Part shown: piece after piece, positions 8,308-17,075 of the stretch | How the letters are laid out: each line of letters starts with the position of its first letter | Position numbering within the stretch: position 1 is the stretch's first letter | DNA from: JALORV01 sp963780715 | GTDB lineage: Bacteria; Pseudomonadota; Gammaproteobacteria; Burkholderiales; Burkholderiaceae_F | Reading direction: 5' to 3' | Length of the DNA stretch: 64,000 bases | Assembly (NCBI GenBank): GCA_963780715.1 | Contig: CAWADK010000002.1 | Location: forward strand, 146,048-210,047 | Translations under genes and position numbers: made by a program | Notes under the pieces: generated by a model | Told to the model about the DNA's origin: nothing | What the model saw: only the letters and a program-made list of their open reading frames with translations | Database searches by the model: none

Positions 8308-8967
8308 GTGTCCACGCCGGCCCGCAAGCAGGTCCGCATCTGGGACCTGCCCACGCGGATCTTCCACTGGTCGCTCGCCGGCCTGGTGCTCGCCGCCTGG
8401 GTCAGCGGCCAGTTCGGCGGGCAGCCCTGGCTCGCCTGGCACTTCCGCTTCGGCTACGCGATCCTGGCCCTGCTGGTGTTCAGGCTGTTCTGGGGTTTCG
8501 CTGGGGACCGTTATGCACGGTTCGCGAGCTTCGTCCCCTCGATAGTCGCGGCGCTGGGCTACCTGCGATCGCCCCGGCCATGGGCCGGGCACAGTCCGCT
8601 CGGCGCGTTGTCCGTCTATGCGCTGCTCGCGGTGGCGGGAGTGCAGGTCCTCACCGGCCTCTTTGCTTCGGACGGTGACTTCACCGAAGGGCCCTGGGCG
8701 GTCTTCGTCTCCGAGTCCACCGTAAAGCTGGTGTCCAGCATGCACCGCTTCAACCGCTGGGTCGTGCTCGCGCTCGTCACGCTGCATCTTGGCGCCGTCG
8801 CGTGGCACACGGTCACGCGGCGCGACCCACTGGTGCGCAGCATGGTCAGGGGCGACCGGGAAGGGATCGACGCCGATCCGGCCGCCGACGACGCGGCGAT
8901 GCGTCTGCGCGCTGTCGTGTTCCTGGCCTTGTCGGCCGCACTGGTGGCTTACACCGTCACGTTGTAG
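8308..8967 (+). CDS. Cytochrome b561-type di-haem membrane protein
   Basis: A 219-residue protein with about five hydrophobic segments. The N-terminal VRIWDLPTRIFHWSLAGLVL and later HFRFGYAILALLVFR, MHRFNRWVVLALVTLHLGAVAWH carry paired histidines that would ligate two b haems. This is the profile of the Ni/Fe-hydrogenase or thiosulfate cytochrome b561 domain family, which passes electrons between quinol and soluble cytochromes. It starts with GTG at 8308, two bases after secF. The convergent neighbour 21 bases away encodes a cytochrome c', a frequent partner. The physiological electron donor is not evident. Confidence 0.88.
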   Translation: MSTPARKQVRIWDLPTRIFHWSLAGLVLAAWVSGQFGGQPWLAWHFRFGYAILALLVFRLFWGFAGDRYARFASFVPSIVAALGYLRSPRPWAGHSPLGALSVYALLAVAGVQVLTGLFASDGDFTEGPWAVFVSESTVKLVSSMHRFNRWVVLALVTLHLGAVAWHTVTRRDPLVRSMVRGDREGIDADPAADDAAMRLRAVVFLALSAALVAYTVTL

Positions 8968-8988
8968 GCCACAGCGGGCCACAGCGGA

Positions 8989-9435
8989 TCACTTTTCCCG
9001 ATAGGCGTCGTGGCAGGCGTCGCAGCTTTTCGCCGTGGCGCGGAACTGGGTGCGCACGTTGTCGAGATTGCCGGTCTTCGCGGCAGCGGTCAGCTTGACG
9101 GTCTCCGCCTGCATGTCGGCCGCCAGTTGCTTGAACTTGGCCTCTTCCTTCCAGATCGCAGGCTTGGCCTTGGACTCCATCAGGTCAGTGCCCGGTCCAA
9201 AGGCCTCGTAGGGAAGCTTGCCGACGATCTCGATGATCTCGGCGCTGCGCAGGACAGCGTCCTTGTCGTACGGGACCTTGCCCTGGACGGCCTGCGAAAT
9301 GCGGCCCATGTGATTGTTCATCAGGGTGAACGCGGCCTGGCGGTATTCGACCGCCCGCTCCGGCTTGGAAAACTGGGCCTGGACCGAGCCCATCAATCCC
9401 ACTGCGCAGGCAAGCGCCGCAGCAACTTTCTTCAT
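8989..9435 (-). CDS. Cytochrome c' (class II c-type cytochrome)
   Basis: A 148-residue periplasmic haem protein. A signal peptide of about 21 residues ends at VQAQ. The body is helical, as expected for the four-helix cytochrome c' fold, and the single haem-binding motif CDACH is near the C-terminus (residues 138-142), the position typical of class II. Members bind small gases such as NO or act in electron transfer. It converges on the b561-type gene, which suggests a two-component redox pair, although they are on separate transcripts. Confidence 0.92.
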   Translation of the reverse strand: MKKVAAALACAVGLMGSVQAQFSKPERAVEYRQAAFTLMNNHMGRISQAVQGKVPYDKDAVLRSAEIIEIVGKLPYEAFGPGTDLMESKAKPAIWKEEAKFKQLAADMQAETVKLTAAAKTGNLDNVRTQFRATAKSCDACHDAYREK

Positions 9436-9569
9436 CGAATCCTCGTCGTTCTGATCAGGTCACAGCTTCGGCCCGCACAAGGGCGTCCACGGCGTTCGGG
9501 CAATTATTCCTGAATCCGACCGCTCGCCGGGACGCGGGTAAACACCCGCTCGACAGGGACAGTCCACTC

Positions 9570-9715
9570 AATCAGATCGCCCGCACATACGGTGGCTCAG
9601 AGGCATCGGTTCGAACCACGCTCGCAGTCCACGGCATCGGCCTGGTGCTCGCCTTCGCCTTCCACTGTCAGTTCGTGCTCGGCGAACTGCCGTTCCCGCC
9701 GTGTGCGACTGCTCA
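9570..9715 (+). pseudogene. Possible DsbB-like N-terminal remnant
   Basis: In one frame the stretch reads GIGLVLAFAFHCQFVLGELP then FPPC. This resembles the first membrane helix and the cysteine-pair region of DsbB-type disulfide oxidoreductases (usually LPCPLC). No start codon is in frame upstream, the first cysteine of the pair is lost, and the resemblance stops at the purB stop codon. I read it as a decayed fragment left after deletion. It is recognised by eye only, and a chance hydrophobic reading cannot be excluded. The rest of the 9436-9712 spacer shows nothing else. Confidence 0.35.
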
Positions 9716-11101
9716 GGCGCGGCGTGCCAGTTCGGCAGCCTTGCCGAGGTAGCTCGCCGGCGTCAGCGCCAGCAGCGCTTCGCGCGCGTCGGCTGGAATC
9801 GCAAGCGAGCGGATGAATTCCTGCAGCGCGTCCTGCGTGATGCCCTTGCCGCGCGTAAGCGCCTTCAGCTGCTCATACGGATTCGGCACACCGTAGCGCC
9901 GCATGACCGTCTGCACCGGCTCGGCCAGCACTTCCCAGGCCTCATCAAGGTCCGCGCGCAGGCGCTCTTCGTTGACCTCTAGCTTGCGCAACCCGCGCAG
10001 GCACGACTCGATACCCACCAGCGAGTAGCCGAACGCCACGCCGAGGTTGCGCAGAACCGTCGAATCCGTGAGGTCACGCTGCCAGCGCGACACCGGCAGC
10101 TTCTCGGCGAGATGCCGCAACACCGCATTCGCGAGTCCAAGGTTGCCCTCGGAGTTCTCGAAGTCGATCGGATTGACCTTGTGCGGCATCGTCGAGGAGC
10201 CGACTTCGCCCGCCTTCAGCTTCTGCCTGAAGTAACCGAGTGCGATGTAGCCCCAGATGTCGCGATCGAGGTCGAGCAATATCGTGTTGGCGCGCGCGAT
10301 CGCGTCGAAGAGTTCCGCCATGTAGTCGTGCGGTTCGATCTGGATCGTGTGCGGGTTGAAGGTGAGACCGAGGCCCTCGACGACGTTGCGCGAGAAGTTC
10401 TCCCAGTCAACCGCCGGGTACGCGGAAAGATGCGCGTTGTAGTTGCCGACCGCGCCATTCATCTTCGCCAGCAACGGAACCCGCGCGATGGCATCGATCG
10501 CTGCCGCCAGCCGCACCGTCACGTTGGCAAATTCCTTGCCGACCGTTGTCGGGCTGGCCGGCTGACCGTGCGTACGCGAGAGCATCGGCAGCTCCGCGTA
10601 GCCATGCGCGTACTCGCGCAGCTGTGCGTGGGCACTGCGCAGCCGGCCCTGCAGCACGAAGCGGCCGCGCTCGAGCATCAAGGCGTGCGCGACGTTGTTG
10701 ATGTCCTCGGAGGTGCACGCGAAGTGGATGAACTCGGACGCGTGGGCGAGCGCCGGAAGGTCCTGCGTACGGCGCTTGATGAAGTACTCGACGGCCTTGA
10801 CGTCGTGATTCGTCTCGGCTTCGATGGCCTTGATCTCGGTGCAGTCCTCGATGCTGAAGTCACTGACCAGCTGCCGCAGGCGGGCTTCGGCCTCGCGCGG
10901 CAGGCGCGGCAGCTCCGCCAGGCCAAGCATCGAGAGGTTGACGAGCCACTCGACCTCGACGCGCAGGCGCTCGCGCATGAAGGCGAACTCGGAGAAGACT
11001 TCCCTGAGCTCGGCCGTCTGCCGGCCATAGCGGCCGTCGAGCGGCGACAGGGCGGTCAGTGCAAGCAGCTCGAGTGACACGGGATTCCAGGAATGCGGCA
11101 C
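9713..11101 (-). CDS. purB: Adenylosuccinate lyase (PurB)
   Basis: Cleaves SAICAR and adenylosuccinate to release fumarate in purine synthesis. It has 462 residues (E. coli 456). Visible are the N-terminal LTALSPLDGRYG, the region MLSRTHGQPASPTT near 165 with an active-site His, and the superfamily signature SSTMPHKVNPIDFE near 300. The ATG at 11101 gives a few residues more than usual; a GTG seven codons in is an alternative start. It is divergent from the glutathione transferase gene, with about 150 bases between the starts. Confidence 0.97.
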   Translation of the reverse strand: MPHSWNPVSLELLALTALSPLDGRYGRQTAELREVFSEFAFMRERLRVEVEWLVNLSMLGLAELPRLPREAEARLRQLVSDFSIEDCTEIKAIEAETNHDVKAVEYFIKRRTQDLPALAHASEFIHFACTSEDINNVAHALMLERGRFVLQGRLRSAHAQLREYAHGYAELPMLSRTHGQPASPTTVGKEFANVTVRLAAAIDAIARVPLLAKMNGAVGNYNAHLSAYPAVDWENFSRNVVEGLGLTFNPHTIQIEPHDYMAELFDAIARANTILLDLDRDIWGYIALGYFRQKLKAGEVGSSTMPHKVNPIDFENSEGNLGLANAVLRHLAEKLPVSRWQRDLTDSTVLRNLGVAFGYSLVGIESCLRGLRKLEVNEERLRADLDEAWEVLAEPVQTVMRRYGVPNPYEQLKALTRGKGITQDALQEFIRSLAIPADAREALLALTPASYLGKAAELARRA

Positions 11102-11189
11102 GGGCCGCAGCGAAGGAAAGCCAGCGGCGCCGATGACGAACGGTCAGTGTATCAAAGGCGCATCACTGTCCGCCCTTGCCGCGCGGCGC

Positions 11190-11220
11190 TTGCCAGCGCG
11201 TGGAGCACTGCCGATATACT
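11190..11220 (+). promoter_or_regulatory. Putative sigma-70 promoter for the glutathione transferase gene
   Basis: TTGCCA at 11190-11195 and TATACT at 11215-11220 are 19 bases apart, a little long but acceptable. The -10 is 30 bases before the GTG at 11251. Confidence 0.5.
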
Positions 11221-11250
11221 GGTTCGAAGAAAAGTTCCGATCGGTTCAGC

Positions 11251-11874
11251 GTGTCCAAGAACATTCGTCTGCTGGGATCCCTCACCAGCCCGTACGTGCG
11301 CAAGGTCCGCATCGTCATGGCGGAGAAGCGCATCGACTATCAGCTCGAACTCGAGGACGTCTGGGCGCCCGACACCCGCATCCTCGAGTCCAATCCGCTC
11401 GGCAAGGTCCCGTGCCTGATCATGGAAGACGGCGGCGCCGTGTTCGACTCGCGCGTGATCGTCGAGTACCTCGATGGCATGACACCCGTCGCCAAGCTGA
11501 TACCTCCGTCCGGCCGGGAGCGCGCCGAGGTTCGCACGTGGGAGGCGCTGGCCGACGGCGTGGTCGACGCGCTGATCCTGGCGCGGCTCGAGCAGACGCA
11601 GCGTCCGCCCGAGCAGCAGAGCCAGAAGTGGATCGACCGGCAGCTGCAGAAGGTGCATACCGGCGTCAAGTCAATGAGCCACGGGCTGGGCGAAAAGCCG
11701 TGGTGCAATGGCCACGCATACTCGCTGGCTGATATCGCCGTCGGATGCGCGCTCGGTTACCTGGACTTCCGCTTTTCTCACATCGACTGGCGCGGGCAGT
11801 ATCCCAACCTCGCGCGCCTGAACGAAAAGCTCGCCGCGCGGCCGTCGTTCGTCGACACCCAGCCGCCGCGCTAA
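11251..11874 (+). CDS. Glutathione S-transferase (YibF-like)
   Basis: A 207-residue cytosolic GST. The N-terminal thioredoxin-like domain has LTSPYVRKVRIVMAEK, NPLGKVPCL with the cis-proline before the glutathione site, and FDSRVIVEYLD. The helical C-terminal domain has YSLADIAVGCALGYLDFRF. It most resembles the E. coli YibF group by sequence pattern. GTG at 11251 is preferred because it gives the normal N-terminus and sits behind a promoter-like pair; an in-frame ATG at 11176 would add 25 unlikely residues. Substrate unknown. Confidence 0.9.
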   Translation: MSKNIRLLGSLTSPYVRKVRIVMAEKRIDYQLELEDVWAPDTRILESNPLGKVPCLIMEDGGAVFDSRVIVEYLDGMTPVAKLIPPSGRERAEVRTWEALADGVVDALILARLEQTQRPPEQQSQKWIDRQLQKVHTGVKSMSHGLGEKPWCNGHAYSLADIAVGCALGYLDFRFSHIDWRGQYPNLARLNEKLAARPSFVDTQPPR

Positions 11875-11949
11875 GGCAGATCCCCTGGCAGTGCACGATC
11901 TGCACTCCTCGCTCGGCGAGGGGCCGGGGGAGTGCCCTGCAGTTGACCT

Positions 11950-12050
11950 TCGGCGGCGCGCGCGGCCGGTCCGGAGCAGAGCCGACTAACTTGCCGTTCC
12001 GCCGAGGGTGCACGTGCGATCGGCAAGGCCGATCGCGTACACCCGACGCG
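11950..12050 (+). repeat. Two-hairpin dispersed element, copy B (diverged)
   Basis: It lies between the stops of two convergent genes. Hairpin 1 is weaker: TCGGC (11950-11954) with GCCGA (11981-11985) around a longer loop still rich in CGGCCGG. The linker GACTAACTT is close to copy A. Hairpin 2 keeps GAGGGTGCACGTGCG and CGCGTACACCCGA exactly as in copy A, but the inner stem is CGATCGGC-AAG-GCCGATCG. Here it cannot be a 5' leader for a downstream gene on its own strand, which argues that the element is dispersed rather than tied to one gene. It may act as a terminator. Confidence 0.65.
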
Positions 12051-12053
12051 CCT

Positions 12054-12843
12054 CTATCTGGCGAAATCGGGACCGATCAGGTCGATCCGGTCGGTGCAGA
12101 AGGCATCCACACCCCAGCTCAGCAGTTCCCGCGCGCGCTCCGGCTCGTTGACCGTGTAGCAGAAGAGCCAGTACCCCGCCTGCTTGATCTCGCGCGCGCG
12201 CTCCGGCGTCAGCGACGTGTGGTTCGTGTTGAGACTCGCGGCGCCGCAGCCCTCGAGCAGCGCGCGCCAGTCCTCGGGGATGGCATCGATCAGCAGCGCC
12301 CGGGGCAGGTCGGGAGCCGCTCGCCGCGCCGCAACGATGGATTCGAAGGCGAATGACGACAGCAGTGGCACCCGCGCGTCGAGCCGGGCCGGGTCATCCC
12401 CGCCCGGCGTCACGACCTCAGCGTAGGCCTGCGCAACGGCCCGCGCCACCAGCTTCACCCGTCCGCGCTTCGTGCCCCGGCGCAGGCTTGATCTCAACGT
12501 TGGGCCATATCGAGCGGGCGCGGCAATAAGCAAGCGCCTCGCTGAGCCTGGGCACTGGCTCTCCCGCGTATGCCGGCGAGTGCCAGCGCCCCGCATCCAG
12601 CCGCGCCAGTTCTTCGGCCGTGCGAGCGGTCACGTCGCCGGGTGTTCCGGCCGTGCGGTCGAGCGTGTCATCGTGGATCAGCACGGGGACGTCGTCTCGC
12701 GGTGCCATCGCATCGAACTCGACAGCGCGGAATCCGTGCTCGAACCCGACCCGCAGCGCTGCCAGCGTGTTCTCGGGCGCAAGGATGCCGGCGCCGCGAT
12801 GGGCGAGCACACGGGGCCACGGCCAGTCGCGGAAGTGACTCAT
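12054..12843 (-). pseudogene. ugpQ: Glycerophosphodiester phosphodiesterase (UgpQ-like), one frameshift
   Basis: Hydrolyses glycerophosphodiesters from lipid turnover to glycerol-3-phosphate and an alcohol. The N-terminal part has LAHRGAGILAPENTLAAL, AVEFDAM and PVLIHDDTLDRT, which are the metal and catalytic His positions, and WPNVEIKPAPG. One extra base near 12455 moves the rest, LVARAVAQAY to FCTDRIDLIGPDF, into another frame. Removing it gives 262 residues, a normal UgpQ length. No signal peptide, so cytoplasmic. The start overlaps the upstream thioesterase-like gene by four bases. A consensus error is as likely as a true mutation. Confidence 0.85.
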
Positions 12844-13304
12844 GCCGCCTTCCTCCTGCGTCGCACGTAGACGATCTTCTCGACGTGCGCCACGGCCATC
12901 CCTTCGGCGTCGCGGACGTCGACCGTGAACAGATGCAGATGCTTGTCGCCGGACTCCGTCATCGTGCGTATGTGCTCCAGGTCACTCTCGGCCAGTTCGA
13001 AGCGGGCCCACACGCGCCCGCGGCCGGGCGCAAGGTAGTCGATCGAGGCGGACTTGTCCCAGACGACGTAGTCCGAGGACAGGTTGTGCATCACCATCAA
13101 CGCAAAGAACGGATCCGTCATCGCGTAGAGCGAACCGCCGAAGTGCGTGCCGACGTTATTGCGGTTGTACCAGCGCGGGACGAGGGCGACCGTGACCGCC
13201 CGGAAGTCGGGTGCGATGAACTCAACCCGGATGCCTGCGCCCCAGTAGGGCGGCCACAGGTTCATGGCCAGCCGGAACAAGCGTGGAGAGAGCCTGCGCG
13301 CCAT
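12840..13304 (-). CDS. DUF4442 hotdog-fold thioesterase-like protein
   Basis: A 154-residue protein with the DUF4442 pattern: N-terminal LFRLAMNLWPPYWGAGI, then NNVGTHFGGSLYAMTDPFF in the place of the hotdog active-site helix, and WDKSASIDYLAPGRG. Hotdog proteins of this kind are predicted acyl-CoA or acyl-carrier thioesterases, but substrates are mostly untested. It is the first gene of a two-gene unit with the glycerophosphodiesterase (four-base overlap), so a role near lipid turnover is a reasonable inference. It is divergent from the CoA-transferase gene. Confidence 0.85.
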   Translation of the reverse strand: MARRLSPRLFRLAMNLWPPYWGAGIRVEFIAPDFRAVTVALVPRWYNRNNVGTHFGGSLYAMTDPFFALMVMHNLSSDYVVWDKSASIDYLAPGRGRVWARFELAESDLEHIRTMTESGDKHLHLFTVDVRDAEGMAVAHVEKIVYVRRRRKAA

Positions 13305-13385
13305 GAGCCGAGTCTAGAGCCAGCGTCGACCGTGCCGGCCGTATGCATCTCGCCGGCGGCGCGTGGCACTGATAACCTCGCTCCG

Positions 13386-14610
13386 ATGTCCACCGCTCTC
13401 GGCCACCTGCGCGTTCTCGACCTGACCCGGGTCCTGGCAGGCCCATGGTGCACCCAACTGCTGGCCGACCTCGGCGCGGACGTCGTCAAGGTCGAACGAC
13501 CCGGCAGCGGCGACGACACGCGCGCCTGGGGCCCGCCCTACCTGCGCGACGCGCACGGGCAGGACACATCGGAAGCCGCCTACTACCTCGCGGCCAACCG
13601 CAACAAGCGTTCGATCACGGTCGACATCACCCGGCCCGAAGGCCAGGACATCGTCCGTCGGCTGGCCGCGCAGTCCGACATCGTGGTCGAGAACTTACAA
13701 GGTCGATCAGCTGGCGAAGTACGGCCTGGACTACACGACACTGTCGCGCACCGATCCGCGCCTCATCTACTGCTCGATCACCGGCTTCGGGCAGACCGGT
13801 CCGCACCGCGAGAAGGCGGGCTACGACTTCATCATCCAGGGCAGCGGCGGCTTCATGTCGATCACCGGCGAGCGCGACGACCGGCCCGGCGGTGGCCCGC
13901 AGAAGGCCGGGGTTGCCGTCAGCGACCTGATGACCGGGATGTACGCGACGGTCGCGATCCTGGCCGCCGTGTCCCATCGCGAACAGACCGGCGGCGGGCA
14001 GTACATCGACCTGGCGCTCTACGACGTCATGCTGGCGATGCTGGCCAACATGAACATGAACTACCTGACCAGCGGCCGCGCCCCGGGACGCGCCGGCAAT
14101 GCGCACGCCAACATCGTGCCGTACCAGGTGTTCGCGGCCTCCGACGGCCACATCATCGTCGCCGTCGGCAACGACGCGCAGTTCGTCAAGTTCTGCGAGG
14201 TGGCGGGCCGGCCCGACCTCGCACGCGACCCGCGCTTCGCGCGCAATGCCGATCGGGTGCGCCATCGCGCCACCCTGGTGCCGATGCTCGAATCGATCGT
14301 GCGCGAGAGGTCGATCGCCTGGTGGGTCGAGGCGCTCGAGGCGGCCACGGTGCCCTGCGGCCCGATCAACGACATCGCGCATGCGCTGGCCGACCCGCAG
14401 GTGGCGGCGCGCGACCTGCGGGTCGACCTGCCGCATCCACTGGCGGGCCGGGTTCCGCTGGTGGGCAACCCGATCAAACTGTCCGCGACGCCAGCCAGCT
14501 ACGAACGTGCGCCACCGCTGCTCGGCCAGCACACCGACGAGATCCTGCGCGAGAGGCTCGACCTCGATGCTGACGCCATTGCGCGCCTGCGGGCGGAGGG
14601 CGTCGTGTGA
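13386..14610 (+). pseudogene. CaiB/BaiF class III CoA-transferase, one frameshift
   Basis: Class III CoA-transferases move CoA between carboxylates through an aspartyl-CoA intermediate. The start reads LRVLDLTRVLAGPWCTQLLA and GADVVKVERPG, typical of the family N-terminus. The frame then breaks near 13695, where one extra A turns the expected ENFKVDQLAKYGLDY into another frame. After that SITGFGQTGP, the GSGGFMSITG loop and VAVSDLMTGMYA with the catalytic Asp follow. Without the extra base the protein is 407 residues, normal. Substrates cannot be read from sequence. The stop overlaps the acylphosphatase GTG. Confidence 0.88.
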
Positions 14611-14900
14611 TTGCGGCGCTGCATCTGCGGATCCGCGGACGCGTCCACGGCGTCGGCTTTCGCTACGCCATGTGCCGGCAGGCCACGGCGCTCGGGGTCG
14701 AGGGCTGGGTGCGCAATCGGATGGACGGCAGCGTCGAGGCGGTCGTCGTCGGCGCGCCGGAGCAGGTCGAGATGCTCCATGCATGGGCCCAGCACGGGCC
14801 AGTCGGCGCCGAGGTCTTCGCCGTCGAGCAGCGTGCCGCGACCTCCGAAGAAGAGGACGATGCACTCGGCCGCGGATTCGAGCAGCGGCCGTCGGCCTGA
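14607..14900 (+). CDS. acyP: Acylphosphatase
   Basis: A 97-residue enzyme that hydrolyses acyl phosphates. The catalytic Arg is in RGRVHGVGFRYAM (residues 9-21) and the catalytic Asn in GWVRNRMDGSVE (34-45), both intact. It starts with GTG at 14607, overlapping the CoA-transferase stop by four bases, so the two are translationally coupled. The C-terminus is slightly longer than the minimal family length. It converges on the acetyltransferase gene. Confidence 0.92.
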   Translation: MIAALHLRIRGRVHGVGFRYAMCRQATALGVEGWVRNRMDGSVEAVVVGAPEQVEMLHAWAQHGPVGAEVFAVEQRAATSEEEDDALGRGFEQRPSA

Positions 14901-14922
14901 AACGGCCTGGGCTCGCGCCGGT

Positions 14923-15534
14923 TCATCGCGCCGTGTCAAAGACCTCGGCGTCGAAGCCGGGGTACGTCAGCGCTGTCAGCACGTGGTCCCGCCACGCGCC
15001 GTTGATGAACAGATAGGCATGGGCCTGTCCCTCCACCCGAAACCCGAGCCGCTTGAGCAGGCGCGCGCTGCGCAGGTTCTCCGGGAGGTGATTGGCCTGC
15101 ACGCGGTGCAGGCGCAGGGACTCGAACACATGCCGCAGCGTGGCCTGCAGCGCCTCGTGCATCAGGCCCCTGGCCTCGAACTCACCATCGATGGCGTAAC
15201 CGAGCATGCACGACTGAAACGGACCGCGGACGATCTGCGTGTAGTTGATCCGGCCGACGATCCGGTCCGGATCGCTCTGCACGAACATCAGCCAGCGAAC
15301 GACGGCGCCGTCACGGTAGTCGGCCGCCGCCCGCGCGGCCTCGGCCTCCCAGAACGGCACCTCGAGGATGCCTCGCGGCCGCGGTGGATCCCACGGGCGC
15401 AGCCGGGCTTCGTTGCGACGGAAGAACGCCGCCAGCCCGGCGGCGTGCGCGGGCGTCATGGTCCGCAGGGTCAGCCGCGGGGTTGTCAGAGTGACGTTTT
15501 CCATCTTCCTGTCGCGCACGCAAGCCGGCGACAC
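14923..15534 (-). CDS. GNAT family N-acetyltransferase (RimJ/RimL type)
   Basis: A 203-residue protein if the first ATG is used; the second ATG at 15504 (MENVTLTTPRLTLRTM) fits the family start better. It contains the RimJ-like opening TPRLTLR, IVGRINYTQIVRG, MLGYAIDGEFEARGLMHEAL with the acetyl-CoA loop, and NLRSARLLKRLGFRVEG. Such proteins acetylate N-termini of ribosomal proteins or small amines; the target here is unknown. It is divergent from the tctC-like gene. Confidence 0.88.
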   Translation of the reverse strand: MSPACVRDRKMENVTLTTPRLTLRTMTPAHAAGLAAFFRRNEARLRPWDPPRPRGILEVPFWEAEAARAAADYRDGAVVRWLMFVQSDPDRIVGRINYTQIVRGPFQSCMLGYAIDGEFEARGLMHEALQATLRHVFESLRLHRVQANHLPENLRSARLLKRLGFRVEGQAHAYLFINGAWRDHVLTALTYPGFDAEVFDTAR

Positions 15535-15596
15535 GGGCCGACCGATTTCCGTTCTAATGCGCCTTCATAACGATTATCAGAGCAAGGAGACGGTCA

Positions 15597-16587
15597 GTGA
15601 ATCGACGGCGTCTGTTGTGTGCGGCAGCCATAGCTCGTTTCCCTGGCGGCTGCGACGGCGGCCTCGGCCCAGAACGCGCCGTTCCCGACCCGTCCGATCA
15701 AGCTGGTCGTACCCTACCCGCCCGGCGGCCCGCTGGACACGGCCGCGCGTGCGCTCGCGGAGCAGGTCAAGTCCAGCCTTGGCACGGTCGTCGTCGAGAA
15801 CCGGCCGGGCGCGGGCGGCAACATCGGGGTCGACCAGGTCGCCAAGTCGGCGCCGGACGGCTACACGCTGGTCATCGGGGCCGTGGCGACGCATGCGGTC
15901 AATCCATGGTTGTTCAGGAAGCTGCCGTATGACCCGGTGAAGGACTTCGTCCCGATCACGCTGATTGCGCACGTACCCAATGTGCTGGTGATGACACCGG
16001 AGCGCGCTGCGCAGCTGAAGGTCACGTCGGCCCGCGATCTCATCGACTATCTGCGCCGCCATCCCGGCCAGCTGAATTACGCCTCGGGGGGCAACGGCAG
16101 CGCGGGCCACATGGCCGGCGAGCTGCTGAAGTCGCAGGGCAAGGTGTCGGCGGTGCATATCCCCTACGCGGGCGCGGGGCCGGCCCAGCTCGGGCTGCTG
16201 GCGGGCCAGACGGACTTCATGTTCGACAACCTCGCGTCGGCGACGGCGCAGATCAAGGCCGGCAAGCTCAAGGCCTTCGCCGTGACGACGCCGCAGCGCG
16301 CGCCGTCGCTGCCGGAGGTGCCGACGATGGCGGAAAGCGGCGTGGCGGGCTTCGATGTTTCGACCTGGTTCGGCATCTTTGCGCCAGCCGGCACGCCGGC
16401 GCCGGTCGTCGCGCGGCTGAACGAAGCGTTCACCGCCGCGCTGCGGACTCCGGATATGCGCGAACGTCTCGGACGCATGGGCGCGGAACCGGCACCGATG
16501 TCGTCGGAGCAGTTCGCGCAACTGGTCAGGTCCGAGCTTGCGAAGTACGAAAAGGTCGTCAAGTTCTCTGGCGCCCGGGTCGACTGA
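15597..16587 (+). pseudogene. Tripartite tricarboxylate transporter substrate-binding protein (Bug/TctC), one frameshift
   Basis: Periplasmic solute receptor of a TctCBA uptake system. GTG at 15597 follows AAGGAG and begins NRRRLLCAAAIARF. An extra C near 15641 shifts the frame; past it the signal peptide continues LAAATAASAQ, then FPTRPIKLVVPYPPGGPLD, VVENRPGAGGNIG and the standard Bug fold to GARVD. Correcting the one base gives 329 residues with a complete signal peptide, the usual Bug length. It is first in a unit with tctB and tctA. The ligand is probably a carboxylate, identity unknown. Confidence 0.9.
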
Positions 16588-16603
16588 AGACACCGGGAAG
16601 AAC

Positions 16604-17065
16604 ATGAAGATCAACGATGCCAAGGACTTCTGGTCCGGCGTGATGTTCGCCGCGTTCGGCCTGTTCTTCATGGTCGTCTCGCAACGGTACGACCTCGGCA
16701 CCGCGGCGCGGATGGGACCCGCGTTCTTTCCAACGATGCTGGGCGGACTGCTGCTCCTGCTCGGCATTGTCACGGCGCTCAAGGCACTGGCGACAAAGTC
16801 CACGGCCGGCCAGGTCGACCGCTTCCACTTCAAGCCGCTGCTGCTGGTGCTCGGCGCGGTCGTCGCGTTCGGCCTGCTGCTGCGCCCGGGAGGCCTGCTC
16901 GTCGCGCTCGCAGCGCTCGTGTTCATCTCCAGCCTTGGCAGCGACGAGTTCCGGCTGCGCGATGTGCTGCTGCTGACGATCGGGCTGGCGGTGCTGGTGC
17001 TCATCGTCTTCATCTACGCACTCGAGATGACGGTGCCGGTCCTGCCGGCATTCCTGCGTACCTGA
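16604..17065 (+). CDS. tctB: Tripartite tricarboxylate transporter small membrane subunit (TctB)
   Basis: A 153-residue inner-membrane protein with four hydrophobic segments. AARMGPAFFPTMLGGLLLLLG is the conserved TctB opening after the first helix. It starts at ATG 16604, 16 bases after the receptor stop, and tctA follows after 10 bases, so receptor, small and large subunits form one operon. TctB is required with TctA for sodium- or proton-driven uptake of carboxylates. Confidence 0.92.
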   Translation: MKINDAKDFWSGVMFAAFGLFFMVVSQRYDLGTAARMGPAFFPTMLGGLLLLLGIVTALKALATKSTAGQVDRFHFKPLLLVLGAVVAFGLLLRPGGLLVALAALVFISSLGSDEFRLRDVLLLTIGLAVLVLIVFIYALEMTVPVLPAFLRT

Positions 17066-17075
17066 GGCCGGCGCG

